Source: Archangium sp. (GTDB lineage: Bacteria; Myxococcota; Myxococcia; Myxococcales; Myxococcaceae). Taken from it: a stretch of 64,000 nt of DNA. Below, piece after piece: positions 35,390 through 42,639 of the stretch (positions within the stretch are counted from its first letter, which is position 1; every line of letters begins with the position of its first letter). The stretch is from positions 1-64,000 of the forward strand of contig JAUXRX010000024.1 of the NCBI GenBank assembly GCA_030681645.1. Reading direction: 5' to 3'. The notes under the pieces are model-generated. The model was given only the letters and a program-made list of their open reading frames with translations, was not told where the DNA came from and did not search any database. A program made the translations under genes and the position numbers.

Positions 35390-36067
35390 TCACGGGACGA
35401 AGGTGGCCGGCCGCAGGAAGCGGCGCACCAGCACCGCGAGCGAGGCCAGCACCACGGCAGGCAGCAGATGAAATACCGCGACGTGCGCCACCGTGCCGTT
35501 CGAGCAGTGCAGGTGCAGCGCGAGCGCGCCACCTGACGCCGCCGCGAGCGCGCCCACGAAGACGTGCGAGGGACTGGCCGCGAAGCGCGTCGAGATCAGC
35601 AGCAGCACGCTCACCGGGATCAACGCGATGCCGCACTCCACGAACGCGCAGCCGATGCCCCTGAAGAACGGCGCACCCGGGTCGAAGCCCGACGCCCCCC
35701 CGATCGCCAGCAGCGAGGCGAGCACGAAGCCGCCTGCGACCAGCAGCCGCGCCGTCATCGCGCCCGGCCGCAGCCAGAGCACCGAGCCCACCGCCATCAC
35801 CAGCAGCCACGCCACCGCCACCACCGAGCGCATCGTCATCGAGCCGTGCTGCAGGTCCGACCACGACATCGCCGCCGACGCGCCCACGCCCATCACCAGG
35901 TTGAGCGCGAGCAGCACCAGCCCGTCCATCCACCACGGGCGCGGCTTCGGGTGCGCCGCCAATTCTTCACGCGCCGCGCGGGCCAGCGCCTGCAACGCTT
36001 CGTCTGATCTCGGCGCGGCACCTGCGCCACGCACCGCGGCGTCGAGGCGCTCTTCAGGGGTCTTCAT
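35390..36067 (-). CDS. NrsF-like (DUF1109) anti-sigma membrane protein
   Basis: 225 residues. ATG 36067 overlaps the stop of the ECF sigma gene as ATGA. A cytoplasmic N-terminus of about 50 residues is followed by six transmembrane helices. Near the C-terminus it has LHLHCSNGTVAHVAVFHLLP, the His/Cys pattern expected of the NrsF/DUF1109 family, and an earlier GCAFVECG pair. In Caulobacter, NrsF holds SigF at the membrane until metal stress, and its cysteines matter for release. By position and build this protein should control the sigma factor encoded just upstream. Family call is good, not certain. Confidence 0.75.
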   Translation of the reverse strand: MKTPEERLDAAVRGAGAAPRSDEALQALARAAREELAAHPKPRPWWMDGLVLLALNLVMGVGASAAMSWSDLQHGSMTMRSVVAVAWLLVMAVGSVLWLRPGAMTARLLVAGGFVLASLLAIGGASGFDPGAPFFRGIGCAFVECGIALIPVSVLLLISTRFAASPSHVFVGALAAASGGALALHLHCSNGTVAHVAVFHLLPAVVLASLAVLVRRFLRPATFVP

Positions 36068-36603
36068 GGCCACACTCCCTTGAGCAGCTCGCGGAGCCGC
36101 TCGTAGCCGCGGTGCGCGCGCACCTTCACTGCCGATTCCGTCACGCCCGCGTTCGCCGCGATCTCCGCGAACGAGAGCCCCTCGTACCGGTTGAGCACGA
36201 TCGCCTCGCGCTGCGCTTCGGGCAGCTGCGCCAGCGCCTGCTTCACGGCCTTCTCCAGGCCGGGATCCCGCTCCACGCCCGGCTCGGCTTCGGCCTCGGG
36301 GAGCTCGCCGTCGTCGGACACCGCCTCGAACTTCGTGCGGCGCCGCCAGTCGCGCGCCGCGTTGGTGGCGATGGCGTACAGCCACGGCTTCACCTTCGAG
36401 CCCCGCAGAAAACGCCCGCGCCCCTTCACCATCGAGGCGAAGGTGGTCTGGGTGAGATCGTCGGCCACCGCGGCCGAGCCGCTCAGCCGCTGCAGGTAGC
36501 CGCGCAGGTTGCTCACGTGACGGCTGAACAACGCGTCGAAGGCCCGTGCGTCTCCGTCGAGGAAGCGCTCCATCAGGACCTCGTCAGTCGGCTCGCTCGT
36601 CAC
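36064..36603 (-). CDS. ECF-family RNA polymerase sigma factor
   Basis: 179 residues from GTG 36603, keeping the family-typical TDEVLMERFLDGDARAF start. Region 2 is ALFSRHVSNLRGYLQ through DDLTQTTFASM and PWLYAIATNAARDWRRR. Region 4 is LPEAQREAIVLNRYEGLSFAEI with helix-turn-helix VTESAVKVRAHRGYERLRE. It overlaps the MNIO gene by 20 bases and the anti-sigma gene by four, so the regulator pair is part of the bufferin-like operon and probably drives it. Confidence 0.92.
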   Translation of the reverse strand: MTSEPTDEVLMERFLDGDARAFDALFSRHVSNLRGYLQRLSGSAAVADDLTQTTFASMVKGRGRFLRGSKVKPWLYAIATNAARDWRRRTKFEAVSDDGELPEAEAEPGVERDPGLEKAVKQALAQLPEAQREAIVLNRYEGLSFAEIAANAGVTESAVKVRAHRGYERLRELLKGVWP

Positions 36604-38206
36604 GGGAAGGTCCGCACCTTAGCAACACCGCCACCATGCCCTCGGTGAACCAGCTCTGCAGCGCCTCGAAGGCCGCCACGCCGCCGTCATCGAGCTCTTC
36701 GAAGGGCTCGAGCAACGCGGGCAGCGGCGCGCCGTCGATGAGCCTTCGCAGCGCGGCCGCTTCGAGCGCAGACACGGCGGCATGGAAGGTGACGAAGCCG
36801 GTGCGCCAGACCGCCACGTTCGTCGGGGTCGCCACGCTCTCGGGGACCGGCTTGCCGTCGCGTTGGGCGCGCAGCGCCGGGATTGGATCGCTCGCGAGCT
36901 CCAGCACCCGCACGGAAGGGTGCGCCTTCAGCTCGAGCTCGCCCCAGGTCTCGGGTGCGTGAGCCTTGAGCTGCTCGAAGGAGATCACCGGCGCGTCCTG
37001 CGCGAGGAAGCTCTCCGCCCTCGCCCACTCCACCGCCGCGACGTCGTCGTGCAGGAAGCCCGCGAACGAGCGGCCCAGGCGATCGAGCGAGTGGTGCGTC
37101 GAGGGGTGCTCGCGCAGGTAGTCGGCGACGTGGGCGTCGAAGAGCTCGTCGCCGAGCCTCGCGCGCACCGTGGGGAAGGCGTCGCGCAGGACGTCGCGCA
37201 TGCGCAGCCAGTACATCTCTGCGTAGACCTCGATGCGGGCTTTGGGGGACAGCGGCGGGTGTTCGGCGACCAGCGCTTCGGCTTCGGCGGTGACGGGATT
37301 CGAATCGGTGATCGCGGCGAAGAGAACGTCGTGGAATGCCCTCGACTCCGCTCGGGCTGAGCGGAGCCCTCCGTTCACGCCGAGCGGAGTCGAGGAGCCC
37401 ACCACGGGAACGACGGCCCTGGCCTTCTCCGCCTCGGCCAGCAGCGTCTCCAACGGCGGCACCGCGTCGTCCCATTCGATCAACGTGGGCACCTCACCGA
37501 AGCGACCCTTCGCCCGCGCGTACAGCGCCCACACCTCGTCGCTCACCGGCCCATCGTGCGTGTCGATGATCAGCTCGGGCCGCCGCTGGTGCCCCGCGAG
37601 GTGGATCTGCTTCACGTGCTCGACCGGCACGCCCGCCAGGTACGCGTCGGGATCGAACCCGTGGTTGCGGCTCGAGACGAAGATGTTGTTCACGTCGAGC
37701 AGGATGTCGCAGCCCGCACGCTTCGCGACCTGCGCGAGGAATTCCCACTCGGTGAGCTCACTCTCCACGAAGGTGAGGTAGCTCGACGCGTTCTCCAGCG
37801 CGATGCGCCGGCCCAGGAAGTCCTGCACCTGGCTCACCCGCTCCACCACGTGCCGCACCACCTCTTCGGTGAAGGGCACCGGCAACAGGTCGTGCGAGTA
37901 GCGCCCGTGCGCGCGGCCCCAGCACAGGTGGTCCGACACGATCGCAGGCTCGATGCGGGTGATCAGCGCCTTCCAGTCCTCCAGGTAGCGCGGGTCGAGC
38001 GGCTCAGCGCTGCCGATGCCCAAGGACACCCCGTGCAACACCACGGGGCGTTCCCTGCGCACCTTCTCGAGCACGGCGAGAGGCCGGCCGCCCACGCCCA
38101 TGAAGTTCTCCGAGATCGCCTCGACCCAATCGACGGCCGGGGCCGACTCGAGGAACTCCCGGTAGTGCTTCGGCCTGAGCCCGACGCCGTACCCGAGAGA
38201 GCGCAT
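36584..38206 (-). CDS. bufB: MNIO (DUF692) maturase fused to DUF2063 partner
   Basis: 540 residues. Residues 1-270 are a DUF692/MNIO TIM-barrel that uses iron to modify cysteines of a precursor peptide. Candidate ligands and conserved motifs: ISENFMG (33), VLHGVSLGIGS (His58), VSDHLCW (92-93), ALENASSYL (138), LDVNNIFVS (171-174), IHLAGH (202, 206), DTHDGPV (215-217) and TLIEWDD (244). Residues about 291-540 are a DUF2063 domain, the usual separate BufC-type partner (RIEVYAEMYWLRMRDVLRDAF, NVAVWRTGF). The linker 271-289 is encoded by a palindromic repeat. It starts four bases after the precursor stop and overlaps the sigma gene. The fusion should hold enzyme and peptide-recognition partner together. 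Confidence 0.9.
   Translation of the reverse strand: MRSLGYGVGLRPKHYREFLESAPAVDWVEAISENFMGVGGRPLAVLEKVRRERPVVLHGVSLGIGSAEPLDPRYLEDWKALITRIEPAIVSDHLCWGRAHGRYSHDLLPVPFTEEVVRHVVERVSQVQDFLGRRIALENASSYLTFVESELTEWEFLAQVAKRAGCDILLDVNNIFVSSRNHGFDPDAYLAGVPVEHVKQIHLAGHQRRPELIIDTHDGPVSDEVWALYARAKGRFGEVPTLIEWDDAVPPLETLLAEAEKARAVVPVVGSSTPLGVNGGLRSARAESRAFHDVLFAAITDSNPVTAEAEALVAEHPPLSPKARIEVYAEMYWLRMRDVLRDAFPTVRARLGDELFDAHVADYLREHPSTHHSLDRLGRSFAGFLHDDVAAVEWARAESFLAQDAPVISFEQLKAHAPETWGELELKAHPSVRVLELASDPIPALRAQRDGKPVPESVATPTNVAVWRTGFVTFHAAVSALEAAALRRLIDGAPLPALLEPFEELDDGGVAAFEALQSWFTEGMVAVLLRCGPSRDERAD
37341..37394. repeat. 54-bp palindromic element inside the MNIO-DUF2063 gene
   Basis: A perfect 15-bp inverted repeat, 37341-37355 with 37380-37394 (CTCGACTCCGCTCGG and CCGAGCGGAGTCGAG), encloses 24 bases. 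A nested hairpin CCGCTC/GAGCGG lies in the left half. The element is exactly 18 codons long and codes residues 271-289, the boundary between the two enzyme domains. It looks like a REP-type mobile palindrome that inserted in frame. Confidence 0.85.
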
Positions 38207-38210
38207 CGCC

Positions 38211-38489
38211 TTACATCTTCTTCTTGTCGGCGAGCACCTTGCCGCCCCTGGTCTTGCAGTCCGCCGCGCTCAGGCTGATCCAGCCCTTGCCCTTGCACTC
38301 GTTCATCCCCGCACAGTCGTGGGTGGCCTGGCCGCACGCGCCCTTGCCCTTGCACTCGTTGACGCCTTCACAGCTGACCTGCGCCGCTTCCTTCGCGTCC
38401 TTGCCCTTGGCCGGCTTCGGGTCAGCCGCAAACGCGGACAACGAGGCGACGGCAGACAGCAAGATCAAGCCCTTGGTGGTGTTCTTCAT
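38211..38489 (-). CDS. bufA: Bufferin-type RiPP precursor peptide
   Basis: 92 residues. The N-terminus (GLILLSAVASLSAFA) is a Sec signal peptide. A Lys-rich spacer follows, then six cysteines in two similar units: CEGVNECKGKGAC and CAGMNECKGKGW ending in AADC. The repeated NECKGKG motif with a signal peptide and an adjacent MNIO gene matches bufferins, exported copper-binding peptides whose cysteines are oxidatively modified by BufB with BufC. A ribosome binding site GGAGG lies eight bases before the ATG. An unmodified metallothionein-like protein is the alternative. Metal bound here is unknown; copper is inferred from the family. Confidence 0.87.
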   Translation of the reverse strand: MKNTTKGLILLSAVASLSAFAADPKPAKGKDAKEAAQVSCEGVNECKGKGACGQATHDCAGMNECKGKGWISLSAADCKTRGGKVLADKKKM

Positions 38490-38544
38490 CTGTGTTCCCT
38501 CCGGTGATGGGTGCCGCCCGAAATGGGCTGGTCACGTTGCGCGC

Positions 38545-38573
38545 ATTACGCACGACCCCGACGAAAGGTTTCA
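38545..38573 (-). promoter_or_regulatory. Predicted ECF-type promoter of the bufferin-like operon
   Basis: On the minus strand TGAAACC (38573-38567) is followed after 16 bases by CGTAAT (38550-38545). The AAC-containing -35 and 16-base spacing fit promoters read by ECF sigma factors. Predicted start is near 38538, giving a leader of about 50 bases with the GGAGG site. It overlaps the stop codon of the upstream histidine kinase gene. Recognition by the operon's own sigma factor is inference. Confidence 0.5.
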
Positions 38574-40406
38574 CTCGTCGAGGACCTCGCGCACGCGCCG
38601 CGCGAGGCCGTCTGCAGAAAAAGGCTTGGGAAGGAAGTGGAGGTTGCCGCGCGCCAGGGTCGTCTTGGCCTGCTCGTCGGGAAGGTAGCCGCTCGTCAGC
38701 AGCACCTTGAGCCTGGGGTACCGCTCCACCAGCTTCTGCACCAGCGTGGTGCCGTTCATTCCCGGCAGCCCCACGTCGGAGACCACCAGGGAAATGCCGG
38801 CGAACTGATCTTCAGGAAGCGAGAGCGCCTCCTCCGCCGAGCCGACGTCGAGCACCGCGTAGCCGCGCTCCACCAGCGCCCGCCGCGCCACGCGACGCAG
38901 CGCCGGTTCGTCTTCGACCAGCAGCAGCCGCTCGACGCCGCCGATCGAGATGTTGGCCTCGGTGTGGGGCGCGGGCTGCTCGGCGGCGATCGGCAGCACC
39001 ACCCAGAACGTCGTCCCCTTCCCCATCGCGCTCTGCACGGTGAGCCCGCCGTTCGCGCGCAGCGAGATGCCGTGACAGGTGGGCAGCCCCAGCCCGGTGC
39101 CCCGCGCGCCCTTGGTGGTGAAGAACGGCTCGAACAGGTGCGCCATCACCTCGGACCCCATGCCGCAGCCGGTGTCGGACACCTCGATCACGAAGTAGCG
39201 GCCCGGCGCCAGGTTGGCCGGGCGCCGCCGATCGTTGGCGTCGAGCGAGAGCGCGCGGGCGCTCACCCGCACCGGCCCGCCCTCGGGCATCGAGTCACGG
39301 GCGTTGAGCACCAGGTTGAGCAGCAGCACCTGCAGCTGCCCCGGCTCGATGCGCACCGCCACGCCCGCCGCGTCGATCTCGAAGGAGAGCTGGTGACGCT
39401 CGCCCAGCCCGCGCACCAGCACCGCCTTGAGCCCGTTCAGCTCGGCGTCCATCGCCAGCACCTGGGGCGCGCCGAGCGGGCGCCGCGCGAACGAGAGCAG
39501 CCCGCGCGTCAGCTCGGCGGCGCGCTCGGTCGCGTCGCGCACGTCGGTGAGCACCTCGTCGTGGGCCACGCCCGCGCGGCGCACCACCACGTCGATGCCC
39601 GACTGGATGACGGCGAGCACGTTGTTGAAGTCGTGCGCGATGCCGCCGGCCAGCCGCGCGAGGGCCTCGAGCTTCTGGGCCTGCAGCCACTGCTGCTCGA
39701 GCTGCTTCTCGCGGGTGATCTCCTTCACCGCCCCCGTGAGCTTCACCAGCCGCCCGCCTTCGAGCACGGGCCGCATGGTGTCGCGCAGCCAGCGCGTCTC
39801 GCCCGAGGCATCGATGATGCGGTACTCGCCCACGAGCGGCTGCCCCTGCTTGAGCGCGCCCAGCATCTCGACGGCCTTCTGCCGATCTTCGGGGTGAATG
39901 ATGGACAGCCAACCGCCACGGGCCCGCACCTGCTCGGTCGTGAAGCCGACGATCCGCTCGAACGAGCCCGCGACCACCCGCGGCACGGGGGAGTCCTCCT
40001 CGTCGCCCAGGTACACGTAGTCCGAGGTGAGCTCGCTGATCAGCCGCAGCGCGGTGGCGCTCTGCTCGAGGGCGAGCTGCGCTTCCTTGCGGGGGGTGAT
40101 GTCCATCACCGTGCCCAGCATGCGTTGGGGGGTTCCACCGGCGTCGCGCTCGACCCGGCCGCGGCACTCCAGCCAGCGGACCGACTCACCCACCACGATG
40201 CGGTGCTCGAAGTGCAGGGGCGCGGCGCCGGGCGCGAGGCACGCCTCGATCAGCCCCTTCACCCATTGCCGATCATCCGGGTGGATCGCCCCCAGGTAGC
40301 GCTCGAACGTTCCATCGAAGGACCCCGCCGGGAGCCCGAAGAGCCGCTCGATCTGCGGCGACCAGCGCACGGACTCGCTGCCCACGACCCAGGACCACAG
40401 GCCCAC
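38571..40406 (-). CDS. Hybrid histidine kinase, PAS-PAS-HisKA-HATPase-REC
   Basis: 611 residues from GTG 40406. Two PAS domains (about 1-110 and 115-235) lead into HisKA with phospho-acceptor His in LAGGIAHDFNNVLAVI near 262, a HATPase domain (LVLNARDSMPEGG, DTGCGMG, GTGLGLPTCHG) and a C-terminal receiver with acidic EDE and phospho-acceptor Asp in VVSDVGLPGMNG. No transmembrane segment, so it is a cytoplasmic sensor. The open frame continues upstream with a plausible PAS helix (RDDLEAALESAG), but I find no standard start there; the true N-terminus may be longer. A partner DNA-binding regulator is not adjacent. Confidence 0.85.
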   Translation of the reverse strand: MGLWSWVVGSESVRWSPQIERLFGLPAGSFDGTFERYLGAIHPDDRQWVKGLIEACLAPGAAPLHFEHRIVVGESVRWLECRGRVERDAGGTPQRMLGTVMDITPRKEAQLALEQSATALRLISELTSDYVYLGDEEDSPVPRVVAGSFERIVGFTTEQVRARGGWLSIIHPEDRQKAVEMLGALKQGQPLVGEYRIIDASGETRWLRDTMRPVLEGGRLVKLTGAVKEITREKQLEQQWLQAQKLEALARLAGGIAHDFNNVLAVIQSGIDVVVRRAGVAHDEVLTDVRDATERAAELTRGLLSFARRPLGAPQVLAMDAELNGLKAVLVRGLGERHQLSFEIDAAGVAVRIEPGQLQVLLLNLVLNARDSMPEGGPVRVSARALSLDANDRRRPANLAPGRYFVIEVSDTGCGMGSEVMAHLFEPFFTTKGARGTGLGLPTCHGISLRANGGLTVQSAMGKGTTFWVVLPIAAEQPAPHTEANISIGGVERLLLVEDEPALRRVARRALVERGYAVLDVGSAEEALSLPEDQFAGISLVVSDVGLPGMNGTTLVQKLVERYPRLKVLLTSGYLPDEQAKTTLARGNLHFLPKPFSADGLARRVREVLDE

Positions 40407-40518
40407 GCCCGCGGACTCGAGGGCCGCTTCGAGATCGTCACGCAGAAACAGTGCGCCAGGCAGTTCGATGAAGCCTCCCCCCGAGTCGGCGCGAGTCTCG
40501 CAGAGGGAGAAGGGGCTG

Positions 40519-41307
40519 TCAGCCCGGGGGAGGCATGGGGAGCAACCCGGTGCGCCGCCGCAGCACCCCCACCACCCAACCCGGCGCCAGCTGCATCAGC
40601 AGACCCAGCAGCTTCGCGCCGAACCCGGGCACCACCAGCGCGCGCCCCTCGAACAGCCCGGTCAAGGCCCTGTCCGCCACGAAGGCGGCCTCCACCATCA
40701 CCCCCGTCTTCTTCGCCAGGTTCACGTCGACGCGGCTGTCGTAGAGGCCGGTGGCGACCGCGCCCGGCGCCAGACAGGTGACGTTGACGCCCCAGGGCAA
40801 GAGCTCGTGGCGGAGCGCGTCGGCGAAGTCGAACAGGTAGCGCTTGCTGGCGCTGTAGATGGCGATGCCGGGATAGGGCCGGAACGCCGAGATGCTCGAG
40901 ACGATCAGGATCTGGCCGCGGCGCCGCTCCCGCATCTCGGCGCCGAAGAGCCGCGCCAGCATCGTGGGCGTCACCGCGTGGAGCTGGAGCATCGCGTTGA
41001 CCTTCGCCCCGGGCATCTCGGCCACCTCGCCGAAGTGGAGGATGCCGGCGTTGTTGACCAGCACGCCCACCTCGACGCCGCGCGCCTTCGCCTCGGCGTA
41101 GAGCTCAGGCCCGGCCTCGGCGCGCGCGAGATCCATCACCACCGCGTGCACCTCGACCCCGTGCGCCGCGCGCAACGAAGCCGCGGCTTCAGCCAGCTCC
41201 TTCTCGCGGTTGCTCACCAGCACCAGCGGGTGCCCGCGCTTCGCCAGCCCGCGCGCCAGCTCGAGCCCGATGCCCGAACAAGCCCCGGTGACGAGCGCCC
41301 AGTCCAT
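40519..41307 (-). CDS. Short-chain dehydrogenase/reductase
   Basis: 262 residues of the classical SDR family. Cofactor motif TGACSGIG at 8-15, NNAG near 88, catalytic Ser in VSSISAF and the YSASK pair (Tyr and Lys). The Arg in VSNREKE after strand two suggests NADPH. ATG 41307 follows the stop of the old yellow enzyme gene by two bases; GTG 41313 overlapping it is also possible. The C-terminal tail is basic and hydrophobic. It probably acts with the neighbouring flavin reductase on a common carbonyl or enone substrate. Confidence 0.88.
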   Translation of the reverse strand: MDWALVTGACSGIGLELARGLAKRGHPLVLVSNREKELAEAAASLRAAHGVEVHAVVMDLARAEAGPELYAEAKARGVEVGVLVNNAGILHFGEVAEMPGAKVNAMLQLHAVTPTMLARLFGAEMRERRRGQILIVSSISAFRPYPGIAIYSASKRYLFDFADALRHELLPWGVNVTCLAPGAVATGLYDSRVDVNLAKKTGVMVEAAFVADRALTGLFEGRALVVPGFGAKLLGLLMQLAPGWVVGVLRRRTGLLPMPPPG

Positions 41308-41309
41308 CG

Positions 41310-42563
41310 TCACCCGGGGGCTCCCGGCAACAACCGGCGCAACGCCTCGGGTGGAGGCTCGCGAAGGTGGCAGGCCATGTTCGTGGTGTAGATGCGCGCC
41401 GCGCAGTAGTTGCAGTGGTCGCAGAGCGACGGCGAGTCCGCCGTCTTTCCCTCGAGGCGCGAGCCCGCCTGTTCGCGCTGGAGCCGGTTGACGAAGTCGG
41501 GTTCCCGAATGAGCGCGCGCGCCAGGGCGATGGCCTCGAAGCCGCTCGCCAGCACCGTGTCGGCCGCCGCCTGGGACGCCACGCCGCCGACGTAGACGAG
41601 CGGCAGCTTCACTTCCTTGCGGATCACCTTCGCGTCCTCGAGGAAGTAGTGATCGGCGTACGGCACGGGGGGAATGAGCCACTCGCCGAACGCGCCCAGG
41701 AAGGCCCTCATCCACCACTGCGGCATCAGCTTGCCCATCACCTTCGTCGGCATGGGCCCGCGCATGATGTACATCGGCGAGCGGCTGACGAACCCGCCGC
41801 TGAGAATGAGCGCGTCCGCGCCGTCCTGCTCGAGGGTGCGCGCCACCTGCACCGCCTCGTCGAGCTCCATGCCCCCCGGAAAGCCGTCGCGGGTGTTCAT
41901 CTTCACCAACACCGCCACGCTCGAGCCCGCGGCCTTCTTCACCTCGGCCATCGCCTCGCGCATGAAGCGCATCCGCCCCTCGAGCGCGCCGCCGTACGCG
42001 TCCTTGCGGCGATTGGTCGAGGGCGAGAGAAACTGGCTGATCAGATAGCCGTGGCCCGCATGCACCTCGACGGCGTCGAAGCCGGCGTCGCGCGCCAGCC
42101 GCACCGCGTCGCCGAACGCGCCTGTCACCCGCTTGATCTCGTCTGCCGACATCGCCTTCGGCCAGGTGGGCCCATAGAGGTTGAACTTCGCCGAGGGCGC
42201 GAGGGCCCGCCCGCCCGCCACCGCCCCGTTCGCCGCCATGTTCCCGCAGTGCCCCAGCTGAATCGACACCTGCGCCCCCGCCGCGTGCACCGCGTCCGTG
42301 AGCCGGCGCAGCCCGGGGACCGCCTGCGGCCTGAGCCAGAGCTGGTGCGGGAAGGCGAGCCCGCGCTGCTCGACGGCGGCGTAGGCGACGGTGCTCATCC
42401 CCACCCCGCCTTCGGCCACCGAGCGGTGGTAGGCGACGAGCGCGTCCGACACCTCGTGGCCCGGCGACATGCCCTCGAAGGCCGCCGCGCGGATGGTGCG
42501 ATTCTTCAGGGTGAGGGGGCCGAGCTGCACGGGTTCGAAGAGGCGGTAGGACATCGCGCTCAT
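41310..42563 (-). CDS. Old-yellow-enzyme-type NADH:flavin oxidoreductase
   Basis: 417 residues; ATG 42563 has an AGGAGG sequence close upstream. An FMN-binding TIM barrel with family motifs: FEPVQLGPLTLKNRTIRAA, QLGHCGN, FDAVEVHAGHGYLISQFLSP, NRRKDAYGG, and VGGVAS near the end. The usual His/Asn catalytic pair appears as HAGH in the active-site loop. The C-terminus carries a Cys group (SLCDHCNYC then MAC), reminiscent of the iron-sulfur linker of 2,4-dienoyl-CoA reductase-like enzymes but without the second flavin domain. It reduces an activated alkene, substrate unknown. Confidence 0.87.
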   Translation of the reverse strand: MSAMSYRLFEPVQLGPLTLKNRTIRAAAFEGMSPGHEVSDALVAYHRSVAEGGVGMSTVAYAAVEQRGLAFPHQLWLRPQAVPGLRRLTDAVHAAGAQVSIQLGHCGNMAANGAVAGGRALAPSAKFNLYGPTWPKAMSADEIKRVTGAFGDAVRLARDAGFDAVEVHAGHGYLISQFLSPSTNRRKDAYGGALEGRMRFMREAMAEVKKAAGSSVAVLVKMNTRDGFPGGMELDEAVQVARTLEQDGADALILSGGFVSRSPMYIMRGPMPTKVMGKLMPQWWMRAFLGAFGEWLIPPVPYADHYFLEDAKVIRKEVKLPLVYVGGVASQAAADTVLASGFEAIALARALIREPDFVNRLQREQAGSRLEGKTADSPSLCDHCNYCAARIYTTNMACHLREPPPEALRRLLPGAPG

Positions 42564-42639
42564 TCTCCTCCTCTCCCCGGGGAATTTCTCCTCCACTTTT
42601 TGCGGGGCACGGCGTACGCGGCTGGGGGGAGTGAATGTG

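Noticed and set aside
38211..38489. Metallothionein-like protein instead of RiPP precursor
   Set aside because: The signal peptide, repeated NECKGKG motif and adjacent MNIO-DUF2063 gene favour a bufferin-type precursor. Kept only as an alternative.
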